Of a stretch of DNA of 5,187 nt, positions 1-5,187 are shown piece by piece. The stretch spans positions 1-5,187 of the forward strand of contig JAGVCD010000248.1 of assembly GCA_020059425.1 (NCBI GenBank), given 5' to 3'. Both the position numbers and the translations under genes were made by a program. This DNA is from Chamaesiphon sp. (GTDB lineage: Bacteria > Cyanobacteriota > Cyanobacteriia > Cyanobacteriales > Chamaesiphonaceae). Position 1 is the first letter of the stretch; the number at the start of each line of letters is the position of its first letter. The notes beneath the pieces were generated by a model. The model was not told the origin of the DNA, did no database searches, and worked only from the letters and a program-made list of their open reading frames with translations.

Positions 1-41
1 CTGTTCTTCTTGGGTTTCTGGTATTTTTCGTAAACTATTTC

Positions 42-45
42 AGGA
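42..45 (+). promoter_or_regulatory. Ribosome binding site of the solute-binding protein gene
   Basis: The sequence AGGA lies ten bases upstream of the ATG at 56, an acceptable Shine-Dalgarno distance. It supports that start codon, which also begins a complete lipoprotein signal peptide. It is one of only two convincing Shine-Dalgarno sites in the window. Confidence 0.6.
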
Positions 46-55
46 AATTCATTAT

Positions 56-1099
56 ATGAAACGGCGATCGCTTCTTTCTTCCACTGGTCTGTTCACCCTA
101 AGTTTGTTAGTAGCAGCAGGATGTACTAACCCAGCTAGTCAAATGAATCCTGGTGCGGGAAGCAGCCCAACGGCTAATACTAGTGATGTGAAATTAGGCT
201 TTAGTGCCTGGCCTGGTTGGTTTCCGTGGCAAGTAGCCAAAGAAGAAGGCATTTTTACTGCCAATAAAGTTGGGGTAAATCTAAATTGGTTTGATGGCTA
301 TACCGAGTCTTTAAGTGCCTTAAATGCTAGCAAAATTGATGCTAACAGCCAAACATTGGGGGACACATTGACAGCGGTGGGCAATGGAAGCGATTTAGTA
401 ATCGTGCTCACTAACGATAACTCAACGGGCAATGACAAAATCATTGTTAGCGACAAAATCAAGTCTGTTAAAGACCTAAAGGGTAAAGATGTAGCAGTAG
501 AAGCCGGTACTGTAGATCACTTCTTACTCCTCCAAGGCTTAAAGAAAAATGGTCTTACCGCCAAAGATATTCAATTAAAGCCTTTACCCACCGCTGATGC
601 AGCAGCGGCCTTTGTAGCTGGCAAGGTAGATGCCGTTGCTGTCTTTGCTCCTTTTACCGCTATCGCCCTGAAACGTCCTGGCAGCAAAGAGCTATTTAGT
701 TCTAAAGATTTTCCAGGAGCAATTTCCGATCATTTGGTCTTCACTCGCAAATTTGTCAAAGAACATCCCGATCGAGTGCAAGCAGTGGTCAATAGCTGGT
801 TTGCGACCAATGATGCCATTAAAGCCAATCCTGATAAAGCCACAGCGATTATGGCCAAACGTGCCGGAATAAGTAAAGAAGAATACCAACAGTTTGACAC
901 TGGCACTAAAATTTTCACTATTGAAGAAAATCTAAAAGCCATGCAATCTAGGCCAGAGATGAGTTCTTTGACCTATGCTGCTGATGAGATGAGCAAGTTT
1001 TTGATAGAAGACAAGTTTATTAAAACCAAGCCAGATTTGAATGCTCTATTTGATGATAAATTCATCAAATCCTACGCTGCTCAAGCTAAAAAAAGCTGA
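56..1099 (+). CDS. ABC transporter substrate-binding lipoprotein, NitT/TauT type, urea carboxylase-region family
   Basis: Periplasmic solute-binding component of an ABC importer, 347 residues. The N-terminus is a lipoprotein signal peptide: basic MKRR, a hydrophobic stretch (about residues 6-20) and a lipobox ending AAGC with the lipidated cysteine at 23. A Ser/Thr/Gly/Asn-rich linker (about 24-44) tethers the binding domain. The mature protein starts VKLGFSAWPGW, followed by an EEGIF-type segment, the pattern of NMT1/TauA/NrtA-like binding proteins; VKDLKGKDVAVEAGT (about 138-152) is the usual hinge-proximal motif. Permease and ATPase genes follow at once, the permease after nine bases. Proteins of this sort next to urea carboxylase form a recognised subfamily (TIGR03427-like, from memory). 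Context with the guanidine-I riboswitch suggests guanidine as ligand, but urea or another small nitrogen compound cannot be excluded from sequence. The start is supported by the AGGA at 42-45 and the intact signal peptide. Confidence 0.9.
   Translation: MKRRSLLSSTGLFTLSLLVAAGCTNPASQMNPGAGSSPTANTSDVKLGFSAWPGWFPWQVAKEEGIFTANKVGVNLNWFDGYTESLSALNASKIDANSQTLGDTLTAVGNGSDLVIVLTNDNSTGNDKIIVSDKIKSVKDLKGKDVAVEAGTVDHFLLLQGLKKNGLTAKDIQLKPLPTADAAAAFVAGKVDAVAVFAPFTAIALKRPGSKELFSSKDFPGAISDHLVFTRKFVKEHPDRVQAVVNSWFATNDAIKANPDKATAIMAKRAGISKEEYQQFDTGTKIFTIEENLKAMQSRPEMSSLTYAADEMSKFLIEDKFIKTKPDLNALFDDKFIKSYAAQAKKS
64..71. repeat. HIP1 octamer GCGATCGC
   Basis: Exact copy of the palindromic octamer GCGATCGC within codons 3-6 of the binding-protein gene. 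HIP1 is strongly over-represented in many cyanobacterial genomes, so together with the copy at 2475-2482 and numerous CGATCG cores it points to a cyanobacterial host. Confidence 0.8.
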
Positions 1100-1108
1100 A
1101 AAATTAAG

Positions 1109-1924
1109 ATGCGTTCACCTAAAAACCTGCGACCTACAATATTTTGGCGGCTGGCGGCTGACATTCCCCAGCCGCTTAGTACTGCTTTAAACATTACTTC
1201 GATCGTTCTGCCACTGTTCTTATGGTGGCTAATCACAACCTTTGGTCAGGTGGATCCCAAATTTTTACCGTCCCCAGCTCAAGTATTGAGTGCCTTTGGG
1301 CGGCTATGGGGCAGTGGTGAATTACAACAGGATACGATCGCTAGTTTATGGCGAGTAGGCGTAGGTTTTACGGCTTCGGCCTTGCTGGCCATTCCGATCG
1401 GTGTCTTAATGGGCAGTTTTGCCAGCTGCCGGGCGTTGTTAGAGCCATTATTTGGCCTATTGCGCTATATGCCAGCCCCGGCCTTTATTCCTTTACTCAT
1501 TTTGTACATGGGCATTGGCGAAGAACCTAAAACCAGCCTAATTTTTATTGGTACCTTTTTCTTCAATGCCCTGATGGTGATGGACACTGTCAAATTTGTT
1601 TCCAAAGACCTCATTGAGTCTACCTTTATGCTCGGTGGTAATCGCTGGAACACCCTAATTCAAGTAATTTTCCCCCATGCGTTGCCAGGTATCTTAGATG
1701 CTTGCCGGATCAACTTAGCTGCTGCTTGGCAATTAGTAATTGTGTCAGAATTGATTGCGGCCAATGAGGGTTTAGGCCGTCGAATTAGTGTTGCTGGACG
1801 ATTTCTGAAAACAGATGAAATTTTTGTGGGCATAATTGTCATTGGCCTGATTGGCCTAATTCTAGATCTTTCATTTCAGTACGCAATTCGCTGGTTCTTT
1901 AGATGGTCATCACCAAAAAGATAA
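1109..1924 (+). CDS. ABC transporter permease, NitT/TauT (SsuC/TauC/NrtB-like) type
   Basis: Inner-membrane subunit of the importer, 271 residues, close to the usual 250-280 of the family. Hydrophobic segments are visible at about 29-46, 84-104, 118-136, 142-160, 205-220 and 236-256, giving about six membrane spans of the binding-protein-dependent permease fold. The segment FLPSPAQVL (52-60) after the first span is typical of TauC/SsuC/NrtB permeases. The cytoplasmic EAA coupling loop is at about 170-196 (E170, G176-G177, P189, P193) and would dock on the ATPase. The gene starts nine bases after the binding-protein stop, so the two are surely co-transcribed. No strong Shine-Dalgarno precedes the ATG, so translation may be coupled to the upstream gene. 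The transported substrate cannot be read from this subunit; guanidine or urea is inferred from the cluster. Confidence 0.9.
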   Translation: MRSPKNLRPTIFWRLAADIPQPLSTALNITSIVLPLFLWWLITTFGQVDPKFLPSPAQVLSAFGRLWGSGELQQDTIASLWRVGVGFTASALLAIPIGVLMGSFASCRALLEPLFGLLRYMPAPAFIPLLILYMGIGEEPKTSLIFIGTFFFNALMVMDTVKFVSKDLIESTFMLGGNRWNTLIQVIFPHALPGILDACRINLAAAWQLVIVSELIAANEGLGRRISVAGRFLKTDEIFVGIIVIGLIGLILDLSFQYAIRWFFRWSSPKR

Positions 1925-1934
1925 AAATGTAACT

Positions 1935-1951
1935 ATATTTGCCGCAAATAT
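1935..1951. repeat. 17-base perfect palindrome between permease and ATPase genes
   Basis: ATATTTGC, one central C, then GCAAATAT: eight-base arms with perfect complementarity, starting 11 bases after the permease stop codon. It is not followed by a T tract, and a one-base loop cannot form a normal hairpin, so it is not an intrinsic terminator. The symmetry suits a dimeric DNA-binding protein better, but no known operator is recognised. Confidence 0.55.
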
Positions 1952-1953
1952 CT

Positions 1954-1983
1954 AATGTATACTTTTCCAAACAAATGTATACT
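1954..1983. repeat. Direct repeat AATGTATACT, two copies 20 bases apart
   Basis: The ten bases AATGTATACT occur at 1954-1963 and again at 1974-1983, a period of exactly 20 bases, about two helical turns. Each copy contains the palindrome GTATAC. A weaker GTATTCT follows at 1992-1998, off the 20-base period. The unit lies in the spacer before the ATPase gene and could be a tandem protein-binding site for an internal promoter. It does not fit the NtcA consensus GTA-N8-TAC. Function unknown. Confidence 0.5.
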
Positions 1984-2048
1984 AAGAACAAGTATTCTGA
2001 ATAGTTATAGATCAATATTTTTATAGTTTTAATCTAGTGATTTGGCCT

Positions 2049-2825
2049 ATGTTCTTGCAGATAAACGATCTTCATAAGCATTTTGCAACGCCTGCCGGTG
2101 AAATGGTGGTGCTTGAAGACATAAATATCAATGTTCATCAGGGTGAATTCGTTTCTGTTATTGGGGCTTCAGGCTCAGGCAAGTCCACCCTATTACGCCA
2201 AATTGCCGGACTGGATCGACCAACCAGCGGAGAAGTGTGCGTTAATGGCAAAAAAATTACCGGGCCAGGAACTGATCGCGGGATGATTTTTCAGCATTAC
2301 ACTCTTTATCCTTGGCTGACTGTTCAGGAAAATGCCGAGTTTGGCCTGAAGATGCTGGGATTAAATAAAGGCGAGCGGCGCGAAAAAGCTAGTTACTATC
2401 TGAATATGGTGGGATTATCTGATTTTTCCCGGTCTTGGCCACGTCAGCTATCTGGCGGGATGAAGCAGCGGGTGGCGATCGCCAGAGCTTTAGCTTGCGA
2501 ACCACAAATATTGTTGATGGATGAACCCTTTGGATCTCTAGATGTCCACACCAAAGAAACCATGCATGAGTTTCTTCTGGAACTGTGGCAACGGCATAAC
2601 TTAACGATCTTCATGATTACTCATGATGTGGAAGAAGCGGTGTTTCTATCCAATCGAGTTTATGCTCTAAGTTCCAGACCAGGAAAAATTCAGAAAGAGT
2701 TGCACATCAACTTGTCCCATCGCAATCATTTGATTAAACGCAGTGCCGAATTTCATGAATATTGCGATGAATTAATGGAATTATTAAGGCGGCATGGTCA
2801 AGAAGCATTAGCTATGGTAGCGTAG
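2049..2825 (+). CDS. ABC transporter ATP-binding protein, NitT/TauT (SsuB/TauB/NrtD-like) type
   Basis: Cytoplasmic ATPase that powers the importer, 258 residues from the preferred start. Counting from that start: Walker A GASGSGKST at 39-47, Q-loop glutamine 82 in IFQHYTLYPWLTV, signature LSGGMKQR at 134-141, Walker B ILLMDEP at 154-160 with catalytic E159, D-loop SLD at 163-165 and switch histidine 192 in ITHDVEEA. All ATPase motifs are intact. The sequence GLDRPTSGEV and the 250-260 residue length are usual for the nitrate/sulfonate/taurine subfamily. A GTG four codons upstream (2037) is also open, but ATG 2049 gives the family-like N-terminus MFLQINDLHK; neither has a good Shine-Dalgarno. 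It lies 124 bases after the permease, an unusual gap for an importer operon, so an internal promoter is possible. The guanidine-I leader begins 28 bases after its stop. Confidence 0.92.
   Translation: MFLQINDLHKHFATPAGEMVVLEDININVHQGEFVSVIGASGSGKSTLLRQIAGLDRPTSGEVCVNGKKITGPGTDRGMIFQHYTLYPWLTVQENAEFGLKMLGLNKGERREKASYYLNMVGLSDFSRSWPRQLSGGMKQRVAIARALACEPQILLMDEPFGSLDVHTKETMHEFLLELWQRHNLTIFMITHDVEEAVFLSNRVYALSSRPGKIQKELHINLSHRNHLIKRSAEFHEYCDELMELLRRHGQEALAMVA
2475..2482. repeat. HIP1 octamer GCGATCGC
   Basis: Second exact HIP1 copy, extended to the ten-base palindrome GGCGATCGCC (2474-2483), directly after the ABC signature motif of the ATPase gene. It supports a cyanobacterial origin. Confidence 0.8.
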
Positions 2826-2840
2826 ATTGAGTTAAGAATT

Positions 2841-2846
2841 TATTAA
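2841..2846 (+). promoter_or_regulatory. Possible -10 element of the riboswitch transcript
   Basis: TATTAA lies 8-13 bases before the first base-paired nucleotide of the riboswitch (2854), the place where a -10 box would have to be if transcription starts at about 2853. No good -35 is found 16-18 bases upstream (TAGCGT at 2818-2823), and the TTGAGT at 2827-2832 is too close. No NtcA site is seen. Read-through from the importer genes is an equally good explanation. Confidence 0.25.
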
Positions 2847-2853
2847 TAGGAAA

Positions 2854-2952
2854 GCTTCTAGGGTTCCGGTCTATTTTTTTATATTACATAGACGTCTGGA
2901 CCGAGAGAAGCAGCCAAGCCATTGGCCACACGGCGGGATAAAAGCCCGGGAG
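2854..2952 (+). ncRNA. Guanidine-I riboswitch (ykkC/yxkD class) aptamer
   Basis: Cis-acting RNA that binds guanidinium and controls the downstream genes. The conserved signature blocks are present in order: CTAGGGTTCCG (2858-2868), CTGGACCGAGAG (2896-2907), ACACGGCGGGA (2928-2938) and AAAAGCCCGGGAG (2940-2952). Helices can be drawn by hand: P1 GCTTCT 2854-2859 with AGAAGC 2906-2911; inner P1 GG-T-CC of 2862-2867 (one T bulged) with GGACC 2898-2902; a variable arm GTCTAT 2869-2874 with ATAGAC 2888-2893 closing a T-rich loop; P2 GCCAA 2913-2917 with TTGGC 2922-2926; and P3 CGGG 2934-2937 with CCCG 2945-2948. The P3 3' strand is also the 5' arm of the following terminator, so the two folds exclude each other. 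In this class ligand binding stabilises the aptamer and switches expression on. Its place before the DUF1989 and carboxylase genes fits known guanidine catabolic operons. Confidence 0.95.
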
Positions 2953-2995
2953 AACCACGCGAAAACTGCTGGTAACCTCCTGGGCTTTTGTAGTT
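2940..2995 (+). terminator. Riboswitch-controlled intrinsic terminator
   Basis: AAAAGCCCGGGAG (2940-2952) pairs over 13 positions with CTCCTGGGCTTTT (2977-2989); all pairs are Watson-Crick except one G-U. An upper extension ACCA (2954-2957) with TGGT (2970-2973) is possible. The T run forms the base of the 3' arm and continues only as GTAGTT, so the terminator is strong in stem but modest in U tract. Its 5' arm overlaps aptamer P3, so guanidine-bound RNA should prevent it and allow read-through to the genes starting at 3029. Confidence 0.85.
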
Positions 2996-3013
2996 AAATT
3001 ACTAAAGAAAATT

Positions 3014-3018
3014 GGAAG
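3014..3018 (+). promoter_or_regulatory. Ribosome binding site of the first DUF1989 gene
   Basis: GGAAG lies ten bases before the ATG at 3029 and outside the terminator stem, so the riboswitch is expected to act on transcription rather than by hiding the ribosome site. It supports the chosen start. Confidence 0.5.
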
Positions 3019-3028
3019 AATTATTCAT

Positions 3029-3733
3029 ATGACGGATATTGACCCTAGCTTAATTGCCCTCACCGAAACTATTCCAGGTGGTGCCTACTGGTCAGGCATT
3101 ATCAAACGCGGTAACACGCTACGCATCACCGATCGAACTGGTTCTGTTGGCGTGGCTCTGCTTTGCTATAACGCCGATAATCCGATCGAACGCTTGAATG
3201 TGGCCGATACAGCAAAGATTCAGTTCAATGCTTTTTTTGCGAAGGGTTACGTAATTTATTCCGATATGGGTCGGGTGCTATTTTCGATTACCGAGGATAC
3301 CAGTGGTTGTCATGATTTATTAACTGGTTGTAGCAACAAAGCTGGTAACCAGCGTAAATATGGCGAGGGCGATCAGCCAAACTCTAGGGATAATTTTGGC
3401 AAAGCCCTGACTCGCTGGGGTTTAGGACGGGCAGATATTATGCCCAATCTGAATCTTTTTACTCGCATTGCCGTGGAGCCAGAGGGTCAAATTAAATTTG
3501 GCGAAAATTGTGTAAAACCAGGCAGTTTTATTGACCTACGGGCGGAAATGAATGTCTTGACAGTAATTTCTAATTGCCCTCACCCTCTTCATCCGGACAC
3601 TAATTACGCGCCCCAGCCGATCGAACTCCAAATCTGGAAATCACCAGCACCACTGCCTGATGATACTTGCCGCTACGCAAACCCGGAAGCTGTGCGGGGC
3701 TTTATTAATACCGATGCTCTCTTCGCTCAATAA
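3029..3733 (+). CDS. Urea carboxylase-associated protein 2 (DUF1989), likely carboxyguanidine deiminase subunit
   Basis: A 234-residue DUF1989 protein, matching the longer of the two urea carboxylase-associated types (UAAP2, about 233 residues as I recall). In guanidine catabolism this pair (CgdA/CgdB) forms a heteromeric enzyme that deiminates carboxyguanidine, the carboxylase product, to allophanate and ammonium. Visible landmarks: ETIPGGAYWSGIIKRG near the N-terminus (13-28), LRITD (31-35), YNADNPIERLNVADT (47-61), then TSGCHD (91-96) and C101, MPNLNLF (138-144), LRAEMNVL (170-177) and NCPHP (182-186). C94, H95, C101, C183 and H185 are candidate metal or active-site residues; which of them bind metal is my inference. 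It is the first gene after the guanidine-I riboswitch and is followed after 29 bases by its paralogue. Which of CgdA or CgdB it corresponds to I cannot fix from memory, so no symbol is given. Confidence 0.88.
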   Translation: MTDIDPSLIALTETIPGGAYWSGIIKRGNTLRITDRTGSVGVALLCYNADNPIERLNVADTAKIQFNAFFAKGYVIYSDMGRVLFSITEDTSGCHDLLTGCSNKAGNQRKYGEGDQPNSRDNFGKALTRWGLGRADIMPNLNLFTRIAVEPEGQIKFGENCVKPGSFIDLRAEMNVLTVISNCPHPLHPDTNYAPQPIELQIWKSPAPLPDDTCRYANPEAVRGFINTDALFAQ

Positions 3734-3762
3734 TCTTAATATTTACCGATATTTTTAATTTT

Positions 3763-4404
3763 ATGAATCTCACTTCTCGACGAATTCTGGATCCCAAGCA
3801 AGCTGTTTATAACGAAGTTTTGCCCGCTCGGGCACCTTGGTCGCAGGTGCTAACCAAAGGGCAAACTCTGCGGATTGTGGATTTGGGTGGTAATCAAGCC
3901 GTGGATTTCTTGGTGTATAACGCTGACGACCCGACGGAACGCTATAGTGCTACCGATACAATCGTTCATCAAGGCAATATTTTTATTACCACTGGCAGCA
4001 AGCTGATTTCTAATGAAGGAAATGTGATTATGAGCGTTTTGGCTGATAATGTTGGTCGTCACGATACTTCTGGTGGAGCCTGTAGTTGCGAAAGTAACTC
4101 GGTACGTTTTGGCCTGGATAAGAAGTATGAACATTCTTGCGTCGAAAACTTTCTGACGGCGCTAGCACCCTATGGCATGGGCAAAAGAGATTTAGTCAGC
4201 AATATCAACTTTTTTATGAACGTGCCGGTGTCTGGGGATGGCCGTTTAGAAATTGTGGATGGTATTTCTCATCCGGGTAGCACCGTGGAAGTCCGAGCCG
4301 AGATGAATGCATTAGTGGCTATTTCTAATTGTCCGCAGATGAATAACCCTTGCAATGCTTACAATCCAACCCCAATTCAATTAATTATTTGGGATCGAAT
4401 GTAA
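3763..4404 (+). CDS. Urea carboxylase-associated protein 1 (DUF1989), likely carboxyguanidine deiminase partner subunit
   Basis: A 213-residue DUF1989 protein, the shorter type (UAAP1), clearly paralogous to the preceding gene. Shared order of motifs: LRIVDLGGNQAVDFLVYNADDPTER (36-60), MSVLADNVGRHD (90-101), NINFFMNVPV (147-156), VEVRAEMNALVAISNCP (176-191) and a C-terminal PIQLIIW. H100, C107, C109, C126, C190 and C196 are candidate metal or catalytic residues. Relative to its partner, the position before the conserved HD is Arg instead of Cys, and the NCPH motif reads NCPQ, so the two chains probably have unequal sites. This fits the known picture of a deiminase made of two different DUF1989 chains acting on carboxyguanidine. 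It starts 29 bases after the first gene without a Shine-Dalgarno sequence, which is common in cyanobacteria, and is 72 bases before the carboxylase gene. Confidence 0.88.
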   Translation: MNLTSRRILDPKQAVYNEVLPARAPWSQVLTKGQTLRIVDLGGNQAVDFLVYNADDPTERYSATDTIVHQGNIFITTGSKLISNEGNVIMSVLADNVGRHDTSGGACSCESNSVRFGLDKKYEHSCVENFLTALAPYGMGKRDLVSNINFFMNVPVSGDGRLEIVDGISHPGSTVEVRAEMNALVAISNCPQMNNPCNAYNPTPIQLIIWDRM

Positions 4405-4417
4405 ATACATTAGAAAA

Positions 4418-4435
4418 ATCATTAACTCTAATGAT
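4418..4435. repeat. Short inverted repeat before the carboxylase gene
   Basis: ATCATTA (4418-4424) and TAATGAT (4429-4435) are perfect inverted repeats around a four-base loop ACTC, 13 bases after the stop of the second DUF1989 gene. The stem is AT-rich, without a T tract, and too weak for a terminator. It could be a processing hairpin or protein site, or chance. Confidence 0.3.
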
Positions 4436-4476
4436 CTGCGTCCTAATTTTACTTATCAAAACCCCCGATCGATCCC

Positions 4477-5187
4477 ATGTTTAAGAAAATTCTCATTGCC
4501 AACCGGGGCGAAATCGCCTGCCGCATTATCCGCACTCTCGATCGACTAAAAATTGCGACTGTAGCAATCTATTCCGAGGCCGATGCCCATGCTCAGCATG
4601 TGCTGATGGCCACGGAAGCCTACCAGATTGGATCGGCGGCAGCGGCTGATAGTTATTTACGATTCGATCGAATTCTAGCAATTGCCCAGGAAATCGGTGT
4701 AGAAGCTATTCACCCTGGTTACGGCTTTTTGAGTGAGAATGCCGATTTTGCGGCAGCTTGCGCCCAAGCAAATATTGTATTTATTGGTCCAACACCGACT
4801 CAGTTGCGCCAATTTGGCCTCAAGCATACCGCCCGCGAATTAGCCGCTGCTCAAGACGTGCCTCTTCCACCCGGTACCTCCCTCTTGGCGGATCTTGCTG
4901 CTGCCGAACTCGCAGCTCAATCGATCGGCTATCCAGTAATGCTGAAAAGTACAGCTGGTGGTGGCGGCATTGGTTTGCAAGCTTGTGCTAATGGCGATGA
5001 ATTGGCGGCGGCCTTTGCCAAAGTGCAAAGATTAAGCCAGAGTAATTTTAGCCAGGGCGGTATCTATCTGGAAAAATATTTGACTACAGCGCGTCATATT
5101 GAAGTCCAAATTTTTGGTGATGGCCATGGCCAAGTAGTGGCTCTGGGCGAACGAGATTGCTCAGTGCAACGACGCAATCAGAAGGTC
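4477..5187 (+). CDS. Urea/guanidine carboxylase, N-terminal biotin carboxylase part (cut by window end)
   Basis: The reading frame is open from ATG 4477 to the last base, giving 237 residues of a protein that is usually about 1,200 long. The visible part is the biotin carboxylase N-terminal domain and the start of the ATP-grasp domain: [16 protein letters not shown] (5-20), [14 protein letters not shown] (79-92), FIGP (102-105), ATP lysine 157 in [12 protein letters not shown] with the glycine loop 161-164, LEKY (198-201), [13 protein letters not shown] (206-218) and [13 protein letters not shown] (225-237). FGLKHTAR (113-120) and [10 protein letters not shown] are typical of urea carboxylase rather than acetyl-CoA, pyruvate or propionyl-CoA carboxylases. 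The enzyme uses ATP, bicarbonate and biotin to carboxylate urea or guanidine. The riboswitch and DUF1989 pair favour guanidine. The carboxyltransferase and biotin-carrier domains, and an expected allophanate hydrolase gene, lie outside the window. No Shine-Dalgarno is seen; the start is fixed by the family N-terminus. Confidence 0.95.
   Translation, partial: MFKKILIANRGEIACRIIRTLDRLKIATVAIYSEADAHAQHVLMATEAYQIGSAAAADSYLRFDRILAIAQEIGVEAIHPGYGFLSENADFAAACAQANIVFIGPTPTQLRQFGLKHTARELAAAQDVPLPPGTSLLADLAAAELAAQSIGYPVMLKSTAGGGGIGLQACANGDELAAAFAKVQRLSQSNFSQGGIYLEKYLTTARHIEVQIFGDGHGQVVALGERDCSVQRRNQKV

Noticed and set aside
692..942. Two overlapping minus-strand frames
   Set aside because: Both are antisense to the binding-protein gene, have no ribosome site and resemble no family; compositional shadows.
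1935..1951. Palindrome after the permease as a transcription terminator
   Set aside because: The centre leaves a one-base loop, the stem is AT-rich and no T run follows, so it does not meet the requirements of an intrinsic terminator.
1925..2048. NtcA nitrogen-control site (GTA-N8-TAC)
   Set aside because: Each GTA in the spacer was checked for TAC eleven bases on; none fits. The GTATAC repeats look suggestive but have the wrong spacing. The short leader at 1-55 and the region 2800-2853 also lack a match.
3850..4134. Open frame of 94 codons on the minus strand
   Set aside because: It lies wholly inside the second DUF1989 gene, antisense, with no recognisable protein features; it is a shadow of the real gene.
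4758..4991. Open frame of 77 codons on the plus strand, rich in Arg, Ser and Cys
   Set aside because: It overlaps the carboxylase in another frame. The carboxylase frame carries unmistakable conserved motifs through this region.
4477..5187. Acetyl-CoA carboxylase biotin carboxylase subunit (AccC) or pyruvate carboxylase
   Set aside because: The N-terminal fold is shared, but [18 protein letters not shown] and QRRNQKV (Asn where AccC has His) together with the DUF1989 neighbours point to urea/guanidine carboxylase.

Overview
The window looks like a piece of a cyanobacterial chromosome. The evidence is moderate GC content, exact copies of the HIP1 octamer GCGATCGC (64-71 and 2475-2482), many further CGATCG cores inside genes (for example 769-774, 1200-1205, 1335-1340, 3130-3135, 3183-3188), and several genes without a clear Shine-Dalgarno sequence. 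The sequence does not let me name a genus.

All genes lie on the + strand and form one guanidine/urea-type nitrogen assimilation cluster. From left to right: (1) 56-2825, a three-component ABC importer of the NitT/TauT type, made of a lipoprotein solute-binding protein (56-1099), an inner-membrane permease (1109-1924) and an ATPase (start 2049 preferred, end 2825). A 124-base spacer with a 17-base palindrome and a 20-base-spaced direct repeat separates permease and ATPase. (2) 2826-3028, a leader containing a guanidine-I (ykkC) riboswitch aptamer (2854-2952) whose last helix shares its 3' strand with an intrinsic terminator (2940-2995). (3) 3029-4404, two paralogous DUF1989 proteins, urea carboxylase-associated proteins 2 and 1, a pair known in other bacteria as the two subunits of carboxyguanidine deiminase. 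(4) 4477 to the window end, the first 237 residues of a biotin-dependent urea/guanidine carboxylase, cut by the window edge.

Read together, the importer would bring a small nitrogen compound, most likely guanidine or a relative such as urea, across the inner membrane. The carboxylase would use ATP and bicarbonate to form carboxyguanidine, and the DUF1989 pair would deiminate it to allophanate. An allophanate hydrolase, expected downstream but not visible, would finish release of ammonium. The riboswitch supports guanidine over urea as the true substrate: guanidine binding should block the terminator and let transcription enter the catabolic genes. Because the riboswitch lies between importer and enzymes, the importer must be controlled by something else, possibly a second leader upstream whose last bases may be visible at 1-28.

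Every part belongs to a described family. The interest lies in the arrangement, the substrate reassignment and the unexplained intergenic repeats, not in a new system. No stretch over 300 bases lacks a gene or RNA element; there is no sign of mobile elements, tRNA, rRNA or CRISPR.
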